Shown here: positions 26,104-35,417 of the stretch, piece after piece | Layout of the letters: each line of letters starts with the position of its first letter | How positions within the stretch are numbered: position 1 is the first letter of the stretch | Source: Bacteroidia bacterium | GTDB lineage: Bacteria; Bacteroidota; Bacteroidia; Cytophagales; JAAEPT01 | Length of the DNA stretch: 64,000 bases | NCBI GenBank assembly: GCA_030431525.1 | Contig: JAUIJC010000026.1 | Span: 1-64,000 of the forward strand | Direction of reading: 5' to 3' | Notes under the pieces: model-generated | The model's input: the letters and a program-made list of their open reading frames with translations, nothing else | What the model was told of the DNA's origin: nothing | Databases searched by the model: none | Program-made: the position numbers and the translations under genes

Positions 26104-26125
26104 AGCAATGAGTGAGAGTGGTTAG

Positions 26126-26199
26126 CGGTGCGGACGGGACTTGAACCCGCGACCTCCGGCGTGACAGGCCGGCATTCTAACCAACTGAACTACCGCACC
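26126..26199 (-). tRNA. tRNA-Asp (GTC), first in the transcript
   Basis: A 74-base cloverleaf, acceptor GGTGCGG/CCGCACC, anticodon GTC, CCA not encoded. The three genes are spaced by 22 and 31 bases and are likely one transcript. Confidence 0.96.
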
Positions 26200-26324
26200 A
26201 TGGTTTAAACCGTTGCTCTCTCGCTCAATTGCTACGCAAAGGTAAGGGCAAATTTGATTTCTGCAAAACAAGTACAAGCTTAATTTTTGGTTAAGAATCG
26301 TGCTTTAATGTAAATGATTGACCC

Positions 26325-26852
26325 TTAGCTGTTAGTGGATGTAACTTTTTTGAAGATTTTTTTAAGTTGGTTGTAGTCGCCCTCCCCGAAGGCCACCAGA
26401 GTGACTTGTTCGAGTTGGGGGTGTTGACTCAATTCTTCAAGCACGGTGTTGATGGCAATGGTGGATGCCTCATGAAATGGAAAGCCAAATGCGCCGGTGC
26501 TGATGGATGGGAAGGCCACAGTACGGAGGTTATTCTCCACAGCTAGTTCGAGACTCTTGCGATAGCAAGAAGCCAACAGTTCCCGTTCATTCCTTTCACT
26601 ACCGTACCATACAGGTCCTACGGTATGGATGACAAAGTCAGCAGGAAGGTTAAATCCTGAGGTGATTTTGGCTTCCCCAGTTCGACAGCCATTCAGTGGG
26701 CGACAGGCTTCGAGCAATTGGGGGCCAGCCTTGCGGTGTATCGCGCCGTCAACGCCTCCGCCACCCATTAGGGTGCTGTTTCCAGCATTGACGATGGCGT
26801 CCACCTCCAAGGTGGTGATGTCCGCTTGTATGATGTGTAGACGTGGTTCCAT
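26325..26852 (-). CDS. Macro-domain protein (ADP-ribose / O-acetyl-ADP-ribose processing)
   Basis: A 175-residue single macro domain. Family motifs are VDAIVNAGNSTLMGGGGVDGAIHR (ligand loop, about residues 16-39), VIHTVGPVWYG and FPSISTGAFGFP (second loop). Proteins of this type (YmdB-like) remove acetyl groups from O-acetyl-ADP-ribose or reverse ADP-ribosylation. The start at 26852 follows a terminator hairpin; an earlier in-frame start would fall inside that hairpin. Confidence 0.92.
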   Translation of the reverse strand: MEPRLHIIQADITTLEVDAIVNAGNSTLMGGGGVDGAIHRKAGPQLLEACRPLNGCRTGEAKITSGFNLPADFVIHTVGPVWYGSERNERELLASCYRKSLELAVENNLRTVAFPSISTGAFGFPFHEASTIAINTVLEELSQHPQLEQVTLVAFGEGDYNQLKKIFKKVTSTNS

Positions 26853-26905
26853 AAAAAAAGGAGTTGGAGCGTTAAGGTTAACCCCACGCTCCAACTCCTT
26901 TGCCT
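26853..26905 (-). terminator. Terminator of the SerC-like aminotransferase gene
   Basis: A 16-base near-perfect stem (AAAGGAGTTGGAGCGT with ACGCTCCAACTCCTTT) followed by a T-run on the minus strand, located directly between the aminotransferase stop and the macro-domain start. Confidence 0.88.
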
Positions 26906-26925
26906 TAAACGTTTTTGTTTACTGC

Positions 26926-28008
26926 TTACTTGTAGTTCTTCAACGCCTCAACCAGCTTTTCAATTACTTCTACGGAATGCGCAGGGAAATTGGCGATACG
27001 CACTTGGTCAAGTTTGTGGGCGCCATAGCCAGAACCGATGTTCAGGTCGAATTGCGCCAAATATTTGTTCAAGTCACCTGCTGGTACCGTAGTATTGGCA
27101 ACTACAACAGTCTTGGAGCGGTGCTCAGGCTTTTCAACGGCCTCAGTGAACAATGGGCTCTCAGCGATAAAGTCGTGCAGAAGGGTAGACTTCTTTTCGT
27201 TTTCGGCACGCAAGGTGTCAATGCCTTTATCGAGCATCGCCTTACAAACGCGACCTAAAACGTAGATGCCCAATGCGTTTGGCGTGCATGGGTTTTGATA
27301 TTCCTGCGCCTTGGCGAATAATTCTGGAAGTGCGTGGTGAGGACCAATCAAAACACCTTTCTCTTCTTGGCTTTTGGCTTTCGCCAAACAGCGGTCGTTC
27401 ACCAACCATACGCCCAAGCCAGCAGGCATACCGAAACACTTTTGAACGGAGAAGAACGCCGTGTCAATCTTGCTGAAGTCAAAGGCAGGAATTGGGAGTG
27501 AAGATACCACGTCAACAGCTACCAAAGCCTCAGGATTTTTCTCGCTGATGCTGTAAATGTCTTTCAACGGAACATTCACCCCAGAGCTTGTCTCGTTTTG
27601 AGTGAAGCAGATGACCTCTGTGTCTGCTGGGATTTCAGCTTGGCTCACGTCAAAACCCTCTCCGAAAGGAGCAGAGAAGTTGATGGCCTCCTTACCGCTG
27701 TCTTTGGAATAGCTGTAGAATTTCTTGGAGAATGAGCCATTTGTGAAATGGAAGCTCTTTTTGTCTACCAAGTTTTTGACAATGCGCTCCCAAGCTTCTG
27801 TGGCCGATGGCAAGAATACCACCTCGTAGTTGTCAGGAAGGTCGATCAATTTCCTGAGGTTGTCGGCGGTTTCTTTGTAAATGTCCTTGAACGCTTGGCT
27901 ACGATGGGAAATACTGCACACGTCTTGTGCCAAGGCATCTTGAATGAACCGGTCAATTCCAGGATAGAGTTGCGAAGGACCTGGGCCAAAGAATGTAGTC
28001 TTGCTCAT
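26926..28008 (-). CDS. serC: SerC-like phosphoserine aminotransferase (class V)
   Basis: A 360-residue PLP enzyme with the SerC length. Landmarks are GPGPSQLYPG (residues 8-17), SISHRSQAF, LPSATEAWERIV (phosphate-binding), VDVVSSLPI and FSVQKCFGMPAG, whose lysine should carry PLP; HKLDQVRIANFP closes the small domain. It should transfer an amino group between glutamate and 3-phosphohydroxypyruvate in serine synthesis. serA is not adjacent, so another class V transaminase role cannot be excluded. Confidence 0.85.
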   Translation of the reverse strand: MSKTTFFGPGPSQLYPGIDRFIQDALAQDVCSISHRSQAFKDIYKETADNLRKLIDLPDNYEVVFLPSATEAWERIVKNLVDKKSFHFTNGSFSKKFYSYSKDSGKEAINFSAPFGEGFDVSQAEIPADTEVICFTQNETSSGVNVPLKDIYSISEKNPEALVAVDVVSSLPIPAFDFSKIDTAFFSVQKCFGMPAGLGVWLVNDRCLAKAKSQEEKGVLIGPHHALPELFAKAQEYQNPCTPNALGIYVLGRVCKAMLDKGIDTLRAENEKKSTLLHDFIAESPLFTEAVEKPEHRSKTVVVANTTVPAGDLNKYLAQFDLNIGSGYGAHKLDQVRIANFPAHSVEVIEKLVEALKNYK

Positions 28009-28165
28009 TGCGAGGTTTCTGTTCTAATACTTACAAGTTGGAAAGTGTGGGCAAGGGTTCCTGCCGTGCTCACTTCCCAACGGGAAAGAAATGATTCGCA
28101 AAAATCGCCAATCTAAAGCATAGAAAAAAAGGCTAATTTTAACATCGAAAACTACATTCCATTCT

Positions 28166-30142
28166 ATGCGATTCATTTTGCTTTTAAGTCTTTTTATTCC
28201 CGTCCTGTCTTGGGCGCAATATACCGTTACCTATTATCCAGATTCTGTTGTTCAGTCGGAGGGTTTGTTGGTGGATAGTCTCGAAGAGGGGATTTGGAAA
28301 TTCTATTATGAGGATGGAACGCTCAAGGAGGAATTGAGTCTTTCGGAAGGTATTTACCACGGAAGGCAGTTCACCTTCTATCCAAATGGCAATTTGATGC
28401 AGGCCTTGGATTATGAGGACGGCATTGAAAACGGTCTTTGGTTGGAGTGTTATTCTAATGGAGATACCGCTACGCTGGGATACATGTTTGTAGGGGAGGA
28501 GAACGGTTTTTGGCGTGAATATTTTCCAAGCGGAGTGGTCAAGGCGTTGAAGTTTTATGACAATGGAAAGCGTGTTGGTACTTGGGAAACATACTATGGA
28601 AATGAGCAGTTGGCCTCACGTTTAGTTTACAATGAAGAAGGACACCTTGATGGAAAATTGAAACGCTACTCTTTCCGTGGCAATCTGTTGATGGAGGAGA
28701 ATTATGCCAGTGGCGTTCTACAAGGCAAATATTCAGAGTACACCGAAGAAGGCTTGCCTTTGGTGAAGGGCTATTATGAGCAGGATGTTCGGGATAGTCT
28801 TTGGAGCTTTTACAATGAGGATGGGCAACTCATTTCTCAAGGGAATTATGCCTCAGGGTTGAAGGAAGGGGATTGGAAATATTTCCATGGCAATGGAAAG
28901 GATTTGCAAACGGCTACTTATGAAGAAGGTCGCCTTGTGGCTTTGAGTGATATTTTCGACCCGAAGGGAAACAAGTTGAAGAAGGGTTCTTTCAAGAAAG
29001 GGAAGGGTATTCGGAATTATTACTATCCAGATGGTCAGCTTTCCGCTGAAGTGCCTTACAAAAACGGCTTGGAAGAAGGTTTGGGTAAATCCTATTATGA
29101 AAATGGGGTAGTGAAAAGCATTGTGCCTTATGTGGATGGCAAGCAGGAAGGAGAGTTGTTGGAGTTCAGCCCAAGTGGGAATATGATTGCCGTGACCAAT
29201 TATGAGAATGATGCGGAGAACGGTGATTTTGTAGAGTTCTATGAGTCGGGTGACACGGCGGTGATTGGGTATTTCCAAGAGGGATTGGAGGACAGCTTGT
29301 GGTTGGAGTTTTATGAGAATGGCAAATTGTTGAGTGAGGGCTATTACTTTGAGGGCGAGCCAACAGGGGTTTGGTATGAGTATTACGACAACGGGAAGTT
29401 GGGCGCCGAAGGCGAATATGTGGAGGGCAAGCAACAGGGCTTGTGGAAGACCTATGATAAGTCTGGTTATGTCCGCACCATCGGATACTTTGATTTAGGT
29501 TTGAAGGAGGGTTATTGGCGCAGTTTCCATGACGATTCCACCCTCTACATGGAAGGCTTTTTTGTGGATGGTCTTGAGGATGGTGAATGGGTGATTTATT
29601 ATGAGTCTGGGGAAGTTGAATCCAAGGGCTTTTATACCGCTGGTTTGGAAGCGGGAGAGTGGCAGGAGTTTTATGAGAATGGCCAGCTTTCCGCCAAGGG
29701 TGGTTATGAAGATGGAAGGGAGTCTGGCGAATGGGTGACTTATTACCAGAACGGAGTCCTTCTAAGAAAAGAGGAATATGCTGAGGGTAGGCTGATGAAT
29801 GTTTCTGAGGCCAAGGATAGTACTGGAAAAGTATTGGATTCGGGAACCCTAAAGGATGGCAACGGGAAGTTGACTAGCTATTATGGCAATGGTTTGAAGT
29901 CAGCTGAGGGCGAATACAAGGATGGGCTTCAGTCTGGAATGTGGATTTATTATCATCCAAATGCCCAAAAATCAGGTGAGGGGGAAATGGAATTTGGGAT
30001 GCGCCAAGGGCCTTGGAAGTTTTATGACAAGAATGGAAAGCTTGAGGCTGAAGGCGAATATTTGGATGATGAGCTGTTTGGGGAATGGCAGTTTTATCGC
30101 CCGAATGGAAGCTTGAAGGAGACAAAGAACTTTGGCAGGTAA
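28166..30142 (+). CDS. YwqK/MORN-2 repeat secreted protein (large)
   Basis: A 658-residue protein with a signal peptide (about 1-17, cut after SWA) followed by about 25 repeats of 22-24 residues of the MORN-2/YwqK type. The pattern is W-x-x-Y-Y-E-N-G-x-L-x-x-E-G-x-Y-x-x-G-x-x-x-G, for example WYEYYDNGKLGAEGEYVEGK. Such repeats form long beta-solenoid-like surfaces; databases often label them an antitoxin, which is not supported here because there is no toxin partner and the protein is exported. No T9SS sorting domain is seen. It is followed by a smaller paralogue. Confidence 0.88.
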   Translation: MRFILLLSLFIPVLSWAQYTVTYYPDSVVQSEGLLVDSLEEGIWKFYYEDGTLKEELSLSEGIYHGRQFTFYPNGNLMQALDYEDGIENGLWLECYSNGDTATLGYMFVGEENGFWREYFPSGVVKALKFYDNGKRVGTWETYYGNEQLASRLVYNEEGHLDGKLKRYSFRGNLLMEENYASGVLQGKYSEYTEEGLPLVKGYYEQDVRDSLWSFYNEDGQLISQGNYASGLKEGDWKYFHGNGKDLQTATYEEGRLVALSDIFDPKGNKLKKGSFKKGKGIRNYYYPDGQLSAEVPYKNGLEEGLGKSYYENGVVKSIVPYVDGKQEGELLEFSPSGNMIAVTNYENDAENGDFVEFYESGDTAVIGYFQEGLEDSLWLEFYENGKLLSEGYYFEGEPTGVWYEYYDNGKLGAEGEYVEGKQQGLWKTYDKSGYVRTIGYFDLGLKEGYWRSFHDDSTLYMEGFFVDGLEDGEWVIYYESGEVESKGFYTAGLEAGEWQEFYENGQLSAKGGYEDGRESGEWVTYYQNGVLLRKEEYAEGRLMNVSEAKDSTGKVLDSGTLKDGNGKLTSYYGNGLKSAEGEYKDGLQSGMWIYYHPNAQKSGEGEMEFGMRQGPWKFYDKNGKLEAEGEYLDDELFGEWQFYRPNGSLKETKNFGR

Positions 30143-30176
30143 ACCAGAGATTTTTTTAGAAAATAAACGGTCAAGT

Positions 30177-30240
30177 ACCACAGAGGGAACAGAGGAAGTG
30201 AGGAATAAGAGGTCTCCATTTCTCTGTGCCTTCTTTGGTT
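30177..30240. repeat. CCACAGAG-type inverted repeat, copy 2
   Basis: A short form (accacagagggaacagagg and ctctgtgccttctttggt) of the family also at 8931, 39836 and 61081. It separates the two YwqK-repeat genes. Confidence 0.65.
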
Positions 30241-30250
30241 AAATACTACC

Positions 30251-30883
30251 ATGAACAAATCGGTCTTTTTGTGTTGGCTTTTGAGCTTTTTCTTCCTGTT
30301 GGCACTGGATGGAATTGCTCAGGACACCATTCGTACTTATTACGAAGATGGAACGCTTCGTTCTGAAGGAGTGGAAATTGCTGGGGCAAAGGATGGACTT
30401 TGGAAACACTTTTATCCTTCTGGCCAGTTGAATGCAGAGTACAATTATGTGGAAGGTGGATTGACAGGAGAGGCAAGGCAATTTTTTGAAAATGGCAAGC
30501 TAAAGGCCAAGGAGTATTTTGAAGACGATGTCCTTCAGGATAGCGCTTTTTATTACCATGAAAATGGCACCTTGAAACGCGCTGGTAGGTATGATGCCGA
30601 CCTTTATGCTGGTGAGTGGAAAACCTATTATGAGGATGGAACCCTAAAGAATAAAGGCAGTTACGTCAATGGCAGGCCTGAAGGGGAGTGGCAGTTTTAT
30701 TCCGAAAAAGGAAAATTGAAATTTAGAGGGCCATATCAAAAAGGTAAGAAGGAAGGCCATTGGTATTTTTATGACAAGAGGGGAAGGTTGCAATCCGAGG
30801 GGGAATACGCAAATGATGAGCAGGTTGGAGAGTGGAAGGAATACGGCTGGTTAGCCCGCATTTTTAAGAGAGCCAAGCGCTAA
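30251..30883 (+). CDS. YwqK/MORN-2 repeat secreted protein (small)
   Basis: A 210-residue paralogue of the preceding protein: a signal peptide (cut near IAQD, residue 24) and about seven repeats (for example WKTYYEDGTLKNKGSYVNG). Its C-terminus is basic (RIFKRAKR). It probably arose by local duplication and shares the larger protein's location. It ends in a four-base overlap with the convergent BamA-like gene. Confidence 0.87.
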   Translation: MNKSVFLCWLLSFFFLLALDGIAQDTIRTYYEDGTLRSEGVEIAGAKDGLWKHFYPSGQLNAEYNYVEGGLTGEARQFFENGKLKAKEYFEDDVLQDSAFYYHENGTLKRAGRYDADLYAGEWKTYYEDGTLKNKGSYVNGRPEGEWQFYSEKGKLKFRGPYQKGKKEGHWYFYDKRGRLQSEGEYANDEQVGEWKEYGWLARIFKRAKR

Positions 30884-32373
30884 AATGCCCCTCCCAAATG
30901 GAAAAAGAAGCCATGAATGCCCTTTTTGTTTGTCACTGAGTATTCCAGTCTCAGGACAGCATCATAATAGGAGATGATATCAATTCCAATTCCATTGCCC
31001 CAGAGAAAACTGTTTTTCAGAATATTGCCTGTGGCTTCTACGGTTAAGTCATTCGATTGGCTGTCAATGACGTATCCCAAGTCCGAAAATCCTTTCAGGT
31101 AAATGGCAAGAGGCACAGTTCGAAACTCCTTTACTGGGAAAAAGTTAAAGTGTAGGGTGGTTTTAAAGAGCCTTCGTCGAAGTTCATTTCTGCTCAACAG
31201 GTAGTGTTGGCCATCAACGACTTGCAATTCAAATCCACGCACCAAGTCCTCATCATAGCCAAGTCCCTGACTGATGAAATAGGGGAGTTTATTAGGCAGG
31301 CTAAATTGCCCCGATACTTTGGTCGCAAAGTAGTAGTGTTTGCTCAACTGCCAGAAACGCCCAAATTTTCCGTAAGCGCGGAATGCATCCAAATCCCCGA
31401 ATACTCCTAAGCCATATTTTGTGAAGCCTGCCTCAATATTTTTTCCTTTCAGCGGGTAATAGTGGATGTCACGTCTATCCCAAGAAATGGAATATGAAAA
31501 GGTTAAGAAATGCACATCGGTCCGTCCGTCTAAGAAATAATTGGGATTCAAGATGGCAATGGAATCTTGGACGTGCTGATAATTGAAACCCAATGAGAAA
31601 AGGTGCTTGGTGTAAAGACGCTGGCGTTTCGTAATGGATAAGCCAGTGAATAGCCGTGTTTTTACCACGTCTTCGTTTTCCCAATATTTGAGCTTGTCGT
31701 TGCCAGTGGTGAAGGCTACGGCCTTTTGGGTGGCGTAGGTCGTTTTAAAACCCAATCCAGTTGTTTGTTTTTTATTGATGTTTGGCAGGATGTATTCCAA
31801 TTCATATTTATCAGTGAACCCACCTTGCAATACAATTTTTAACCGCTCGTTTCGTCCCCGAAAATTCTCATGCCTGAATCGGATGCCGAAGTTGATTCGG
31901 CTGAGGCTCATGTTGTTTTGGTTGATCCATTCATTGAAGTTGCGGTCCGCTAACTCCAAAATGGGCATGGGGAAAATGTACCATTCTTCTTTTACATGAA
32001 TAGCCACGCGACAGTGATTGCCGTTGATGCTATCCGCCTTGATATTAGTTGTAACAAACAGACCTGTATTAAAAACTTGGTTTCTGTTTCGTTTGAATGT
32101 GTGGCTTGTATCCGCGATGAAAAGGGTGTCACCCTCCTTAAAATCCAGTTCCCTGAAGATGATTCTATTGATGGTTCGGCGGTTTCCAGTGATGGAAATA
32201 CTGTCCACGATCAGCATCCCAAGACGCTCAGATGTGCTGTCTGGTTGAAGGCTGGTATTCTCTGATTCTTCTGTTTTTTCAGGCCCACTCTCAAGCACGG
32301 CGGTTTCCTGTCCCATCCCTTTGAGGGAGCTGAGGAAAATCATTGCCAATATGAATAAAGTGGTGAGGCGCAT
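30880..32373 (-). CDS. BamA/TamA-family outer-membrane barrel with one POTRA domain
   Basis: A 497-residue outer-membrane protein: signal peptide (about 1-22), a low-complexity linker, one POTRA-like domain (about 50-130, LIVDSISITGNRRTINRIIFREL), then a 16-strand Omp85-type barrel ending in FFFHLGGAF. The conserved barrel feature VRGFELQVVDGQ includes the RGF/RGY lid motif. BamA itself has five POTRAs and about 800 residues, so this is a short accessory member (TamA-like or a lipid or protein export barrel). The ATG at 32373 follows an alternative TTG by one codon. Confidence 0.85.
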   Translation of the reverse strand: MRLTTLFILAMIFLSSLKGMGQETAVLESGPEKTEESENTSLQPDSTSERLGMLIVDSISITGNRRTINRIIFRELDFKEGDTLFIADTSHTFKRNRNQVFNTGLFVTTNIKADSINGNHCRVAIHVKEEWYIFPMPILELADRNFNEWINQNNMSLSRINFGIRFRHENFRGRNERLKIVLQGGFTDKYELEYILPNINKKQTTGLGFKTTYATQKAVAFTTGNDKLKYWENEDVVKTRLFTGLSITKRQRLYTKHLFSLGFNYQHVQDSIAILNPNYFLDGRTDVHFLTFSYSISWDRRDIHYYPLKGKNIEAGFTKYGLGVFGDLDAFRAYGKFGRFWQLSKHYYFATKVSGQFSLPNKLPYFISQGLGYDEDLVRGFELQVVDGQHYLLSRNELRRRLFKTTLHFNFFPVKEFRTVPLAIYLKGFSDLGYVIDSQSNDLTVEATGNILKNSFLWGNGIGIDIISYYDAVLRLEYSVTNKKGIHGFFFHLGGAF

Positions 32374-32682
32374 CAACAGGGGGAATCTATTCTTGGGTAA
32401 AGGTTAGGGGTATAGGATATTGATTTAGGGTTAATTCGTTGATTTTTAGAATAAAGGATGTAAAGTTCTGAAATATGTAATTGCCTTGTCGAAAAAAAAC
32501 AAAAACAAAAGTCAGAATTTTGGTTTCACTTACCAAAAATGGTACATTGGAAGACGGTTTTGATGAGTTATAAAGCTCAAGTTTTTCTTTTTGATGGCTT
32601 CATACATACAGTTGTCAGTTCAAAATCAAAGTATTCACGGGTTTACCCGTTCATGTGAAATTATTAAACTTTTGTGACGCCG

Positions 32683-34596
32683 ATGGCTACTAGGATTCGC
32701 ACATTTGAAGAATACCGTGCCGAGTACGAGCGCAGTGTGAAGGACCCTGAGGGGTTCTGGGCAGAGCAGGCCGAGACCTTTGTCTGGAGGAAAAAATGGG
32801 ACAAGGTGCTTGAGTGGGACCAATTTGAAGGTCCTAAGGTTGATTGGTTCAAGAATGGCAAGTTGAACATTTCGGAAAACTGCTTGGACCGTCACTTGGA
32901 AACTCGTGGTGATAAACCAGCAATCATTTGGGAACCTAATGAACCAAATGAGGAGGCTGTTACTCTTACATACAAGCAGTTGCACGCAAAAGTTTGTGAG
33001 TTTGCTAATGTTTTGGAGGCCAAAGGTGTAAAGAAAGGCGACCGCGTTTGCCTCTATATGCCAATGATTCCAGAATTGGCCATCGCCTGTTTGGCTTGCG
33101 CCCGTATTGGTGCGGTTCATTCGGTGGTGTTTGCAGGCTTTTCTTCCACAGCCCTCGCTGATCGTATTAACGACGCTCAGGCGAAGGTGGTTGTAACTTC
33201 TGACGGAAACTTCCGTGGTGCGAAGAACATCGCTGTGAAGGCTGTAGTGGATCAAGCTGTTGCTAACTGTGATTGTGTAGATACCGTAATCGTTTCACAA
33301 CGTACTGGTATCGACATCGAAATGGTTGACGGCCGTGACTTCTGGTGGCACGAGGAGGTATCCAAGGTTTCTGACAAACACGAGGCTGTTGAGGTGGATT
33401 CTGAGGACATGCTCTTCATCCTTTACACTTCTGGTTCCACAGGAACTCCAAAAGGTGTGGTGCATACCACAGGTGGTTACATGGTGTACACCGACTACAC
33501 TTTCCGCAATGCTTTTCAGTATGAGGAAAATGACGTGTATTGGTGTACTGCAGATATTGGCTGGATTACTGGCCACTCTTACATCATCTACGGTCCGTTG
33601 CTTGCCGGCGCGACTTCGTTGATGTTCGAAGGTGTTCCTACTTACCCAGACGCAGGTCGTTTTTGGGAAGTGTGTGAAAAGCACAAAGTGAACATTTTCT
33701 ACACGGCTCCAACAGCTATCCGCGCCTTGATGGCCTACGGAACGGAGTTCGTTGAGAAATATGACCTTTCTTCCATTAAAGCTCTTGGTTCAGTAGGTGA
33801 GCCTATCAACGAGGAAGCTTGGGAATGGTATCATAAAAACATTGGTGCAGGTAAGTGCCCAATCGTTGATACTTACTGGCAGACAGAGACTGCTGGTTTC
33901 TTGATCGCTCCTTTGGCGGGCATCACCAAAGAGAAGCCAGCACACGCTACCTTGCCAATGCCGGGTATTCAGTTGGCCATCATGGACAACGAGGGTAATG
34001 AAATTGAGGGCAACGATGTGGAGGGTAACCTTTGTATCAAATTCCCATGGCCTTCAATCCTTCGCACGACTTATGGTGATCATGAGCGTTGCAAGAATAC
34101 TTATTTCAGCACCTATCCTAATAAATACTTCACTGGTGACGGCTGTCGTCGTGATGAGGATGGTTACTACCGTATCACAGGCCGTGTGGATGACGTAATC
34201 AACGTTTCTGGTCACCGTATGGGTACCGCTGAGGTTGAGAACGCCATTAACGAGCATCCAAATGTAGTGGAGTCTGCTGTTGTAGGTTTCCCGCATGAGA
34301 TCAAAGGCCAAGGTATCTACGCTTATGTCATTTGTGATGCTAAGCCAGAGAACGAGGAGGCCTTCCGTGCTGAGGTGTTGAAAATCATCACAAAGGAGAT
34401 TGGTCCAATTGCTAAGCCAGACAAGATTCAGGTGGTAAGTGGTTTGCCAAAAACACGTTCTGGAAAAATCATGCGTCGTATTCTTCGCAAGGTTGCAGAA
34501 GGTGATGCGACTAACATGGGTGATACTTCTACACTGCTTGATCCATCTATTGTAGATGAGATTATCGAAGGTGCTTTGGTGCCTGTGAAGCAGTAA
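32683..34596 (+). CDS. acs: Acetyl-CoA synthetase
   Basis: A 637-residue AMP-forming acetate:CoA ligase, normal length. It makes acetyl-CoA from acetate, ATP and CoA. Motifs are YTSGSTGTPKGVVHTTGGY (ATP binding), DTYWQTETAG, GDGCRRDEDGYYRITGRVDDVINVSGHRMGTAE and the C-terminal KTRSGKIMRRI, whose lysine is the usual acetylation control site. The ATG at 32683 is preferred to a GTG three codons earlier. The 309-base upstream gap has no gene; it holds a small palindrome, acgggtttacccgt (32637-32650). Confidence 0.96.
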   Translation: MATRIRTFEEYRAEYERSVKDPEGFWAEQAETFVWRKKWDKVLEWDQFEGPKVDWFKNGKLNISENCLDRHLETRGDKPAIIWEPNEPNEEAVTLTYKQLHAKVCEFANVLEAKGVKKGDRVCLYMPMIPELAIACLACARIGAVHSVVFAGFSSTALADRINDAQAKVVVTSDGNFRGAKNIAVKAVVDQAVANCDCVDTVIVSQRTGIDIEMVDGRDFWWHEEVSKVSDKHEAVEVDSEDMLFILYTSGSTGTPKGVVHTTGGYMVYTDYTFRNAFQYEENDVYWCTADIGWITGHSYIIYGPLLAGATSLMFEGVPTYPDAGRFWEVCEKHKVNIFYTAPTAIRALMAYGTEFVEKYDLSSIKALGSVGEPINEEAWEWYHKNIGAGKCPIVDTYWQTETAGFLIAPLAGITKEKPAHATLPMPGIQLAIMDNEGNEIEGNDVEGNLCIKFPWPSILRTTYGDHERCKNTYFSTYPNKYFTGDGCRRDEDGYYRITGRVDDVINVSGHRMGTAEVENAINEHPNVVESAVVGFPHEIKGQGIYAYVICDAKPENEEAFRAEVLKIITKEIGPIAKPDKIQVVSGLPKTRSGKIMRRILRKVAEGDATNMGDTSTLLDPSIVDEIIEGALVPVKQ

Positions 34597-34616
34597 TTCG
34601 AGTTTTACTCATAAAG

Positions 34617-34653
34617 AAAGCCCTTGGAAGCAGATGTTTCCAAGGGCTTTTTT
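34617..34653 (+). terminator. Terminator of the acetyl-CoA synthetase gene
   Basis: The stem aaagcccttggaa/ttccaagggcttt followed by a T-run lies 20 bases after the stop codon. It also ends close to the convergent gene at 34657. Confidence 0.9.
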
Positions 34654-34656
34654 CGT

Positions 34657-35301
34657 TTATCGGATGTCTTTGCGTTTATGCATTTGCTTATAGCCAGTAG
34701 GGAACTGTTTCCGAGCTTTTTTTAGCTCTTTTTCATCCATGTTGTCATCCTGTTTCCGTTCCCGTTTTAGGTGTTTTGTTTTTTTGATAAAGTTTTTGAA
34801 GGCATAGTCGCATTGTTCGGGTTGCTCTTGAGCACAGTAGAAATCATTGGTTTTTGTGTTCCGGACATAAATCCAGTAAAGATATTCCTCCTTTTCTGCA
34901 TAATTTTCTATAAAACCATATTTATCCTCTCTCTCTTTGAAAAGGATGTAAGGCTCCTTGACATAAACAATTTCGTATTTGTAGTTAGGAGCTTTCTCTC
35001 CTTCGGTCAGAATTGTTAATTGAAAAGGATAACGTTTAAAGCGCCGGAGCAAAGAGAGATTGATTGTCTTTGCATAAGCTTCTTTTTCTGAGCTTGACAG
35101 ATAGACATAGGCCCTTTCCTCTGGAAGATCCTTGGGCAGTGAGGTGAACAAGACTTTTTCTCCAAAGGGTGGGGCAGAGGCACTAGTTTGGCTACTGTCG
35201 GGATTTGTTTTGAGGCTATCTGGGCCATAGCTGTCAGAAGCCCGTGCTTTGGAAAAGTGAACCCCAAAGAGTATTGCTGCTAAAATCAGGAGTTTTCTCA
35301 T
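34657..35301 (-). CDS. Hypothetical secreted protein
   Basis: A 214-residue protein with a signal peptide (cut near ARAS, residue 22). I do not recognise the family. The middle (about 60-170) is rich in aromatic and charged residues (IVYVKEPYILFKERED, YLYWIYVRNTK). The C-terminus is very basic (KKTKHLKRERKQ... KQMHKRKDIR), unlike a sorting domain. Two cysteines (CAQEQPEQC) could form a disulfide. Neighbouring genes give no functional context. Confidence 0.75.
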   Translation of the reverse strand: MRKLLILAAILFGVHFSKARASDSYGPDSLKTNPDSSQTSASAPPFGEKVLFTSLPKDLPEERAYVYLSSSEKEAYAKTINLSLLRRFKRYPFQLTILTEGEKAPNYKYEIVYVKEPYILFKEREDKYGFIENYAEKEEYLYWIYVRNTKTNDFYCAQEQPEQCDYAFKNFIKKTKHLKRERKQDDNMDEKELKKARKQFPTGYKQMHKRKDIR

Positions 35302-35417
35302 AACGATTCATTCCACTGGTTCAGTGGAGAAACGTCATAGGGTTACAGGTATTGACTACTTTTCGATAGGTGATTTATTCTTATCGGAGAACCCTTCCTT
35401 TTAGAGAATGACAGGTT

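Noticed and set aside
25927-26115. Plus-strand frame across the tRNA cluster (repeated GLEPATSGVTGRHSNQLNY)
   Set aside because: It is the translated antisense of tandem tRNA-Asp genes, a well-known false protein.
28166-30883. Antitoxin label for the YwqK-repeat proteins
   Set aside because: Both have signal peptides, many repeats and no adjacent toxin gene; the label is a database carry-over.
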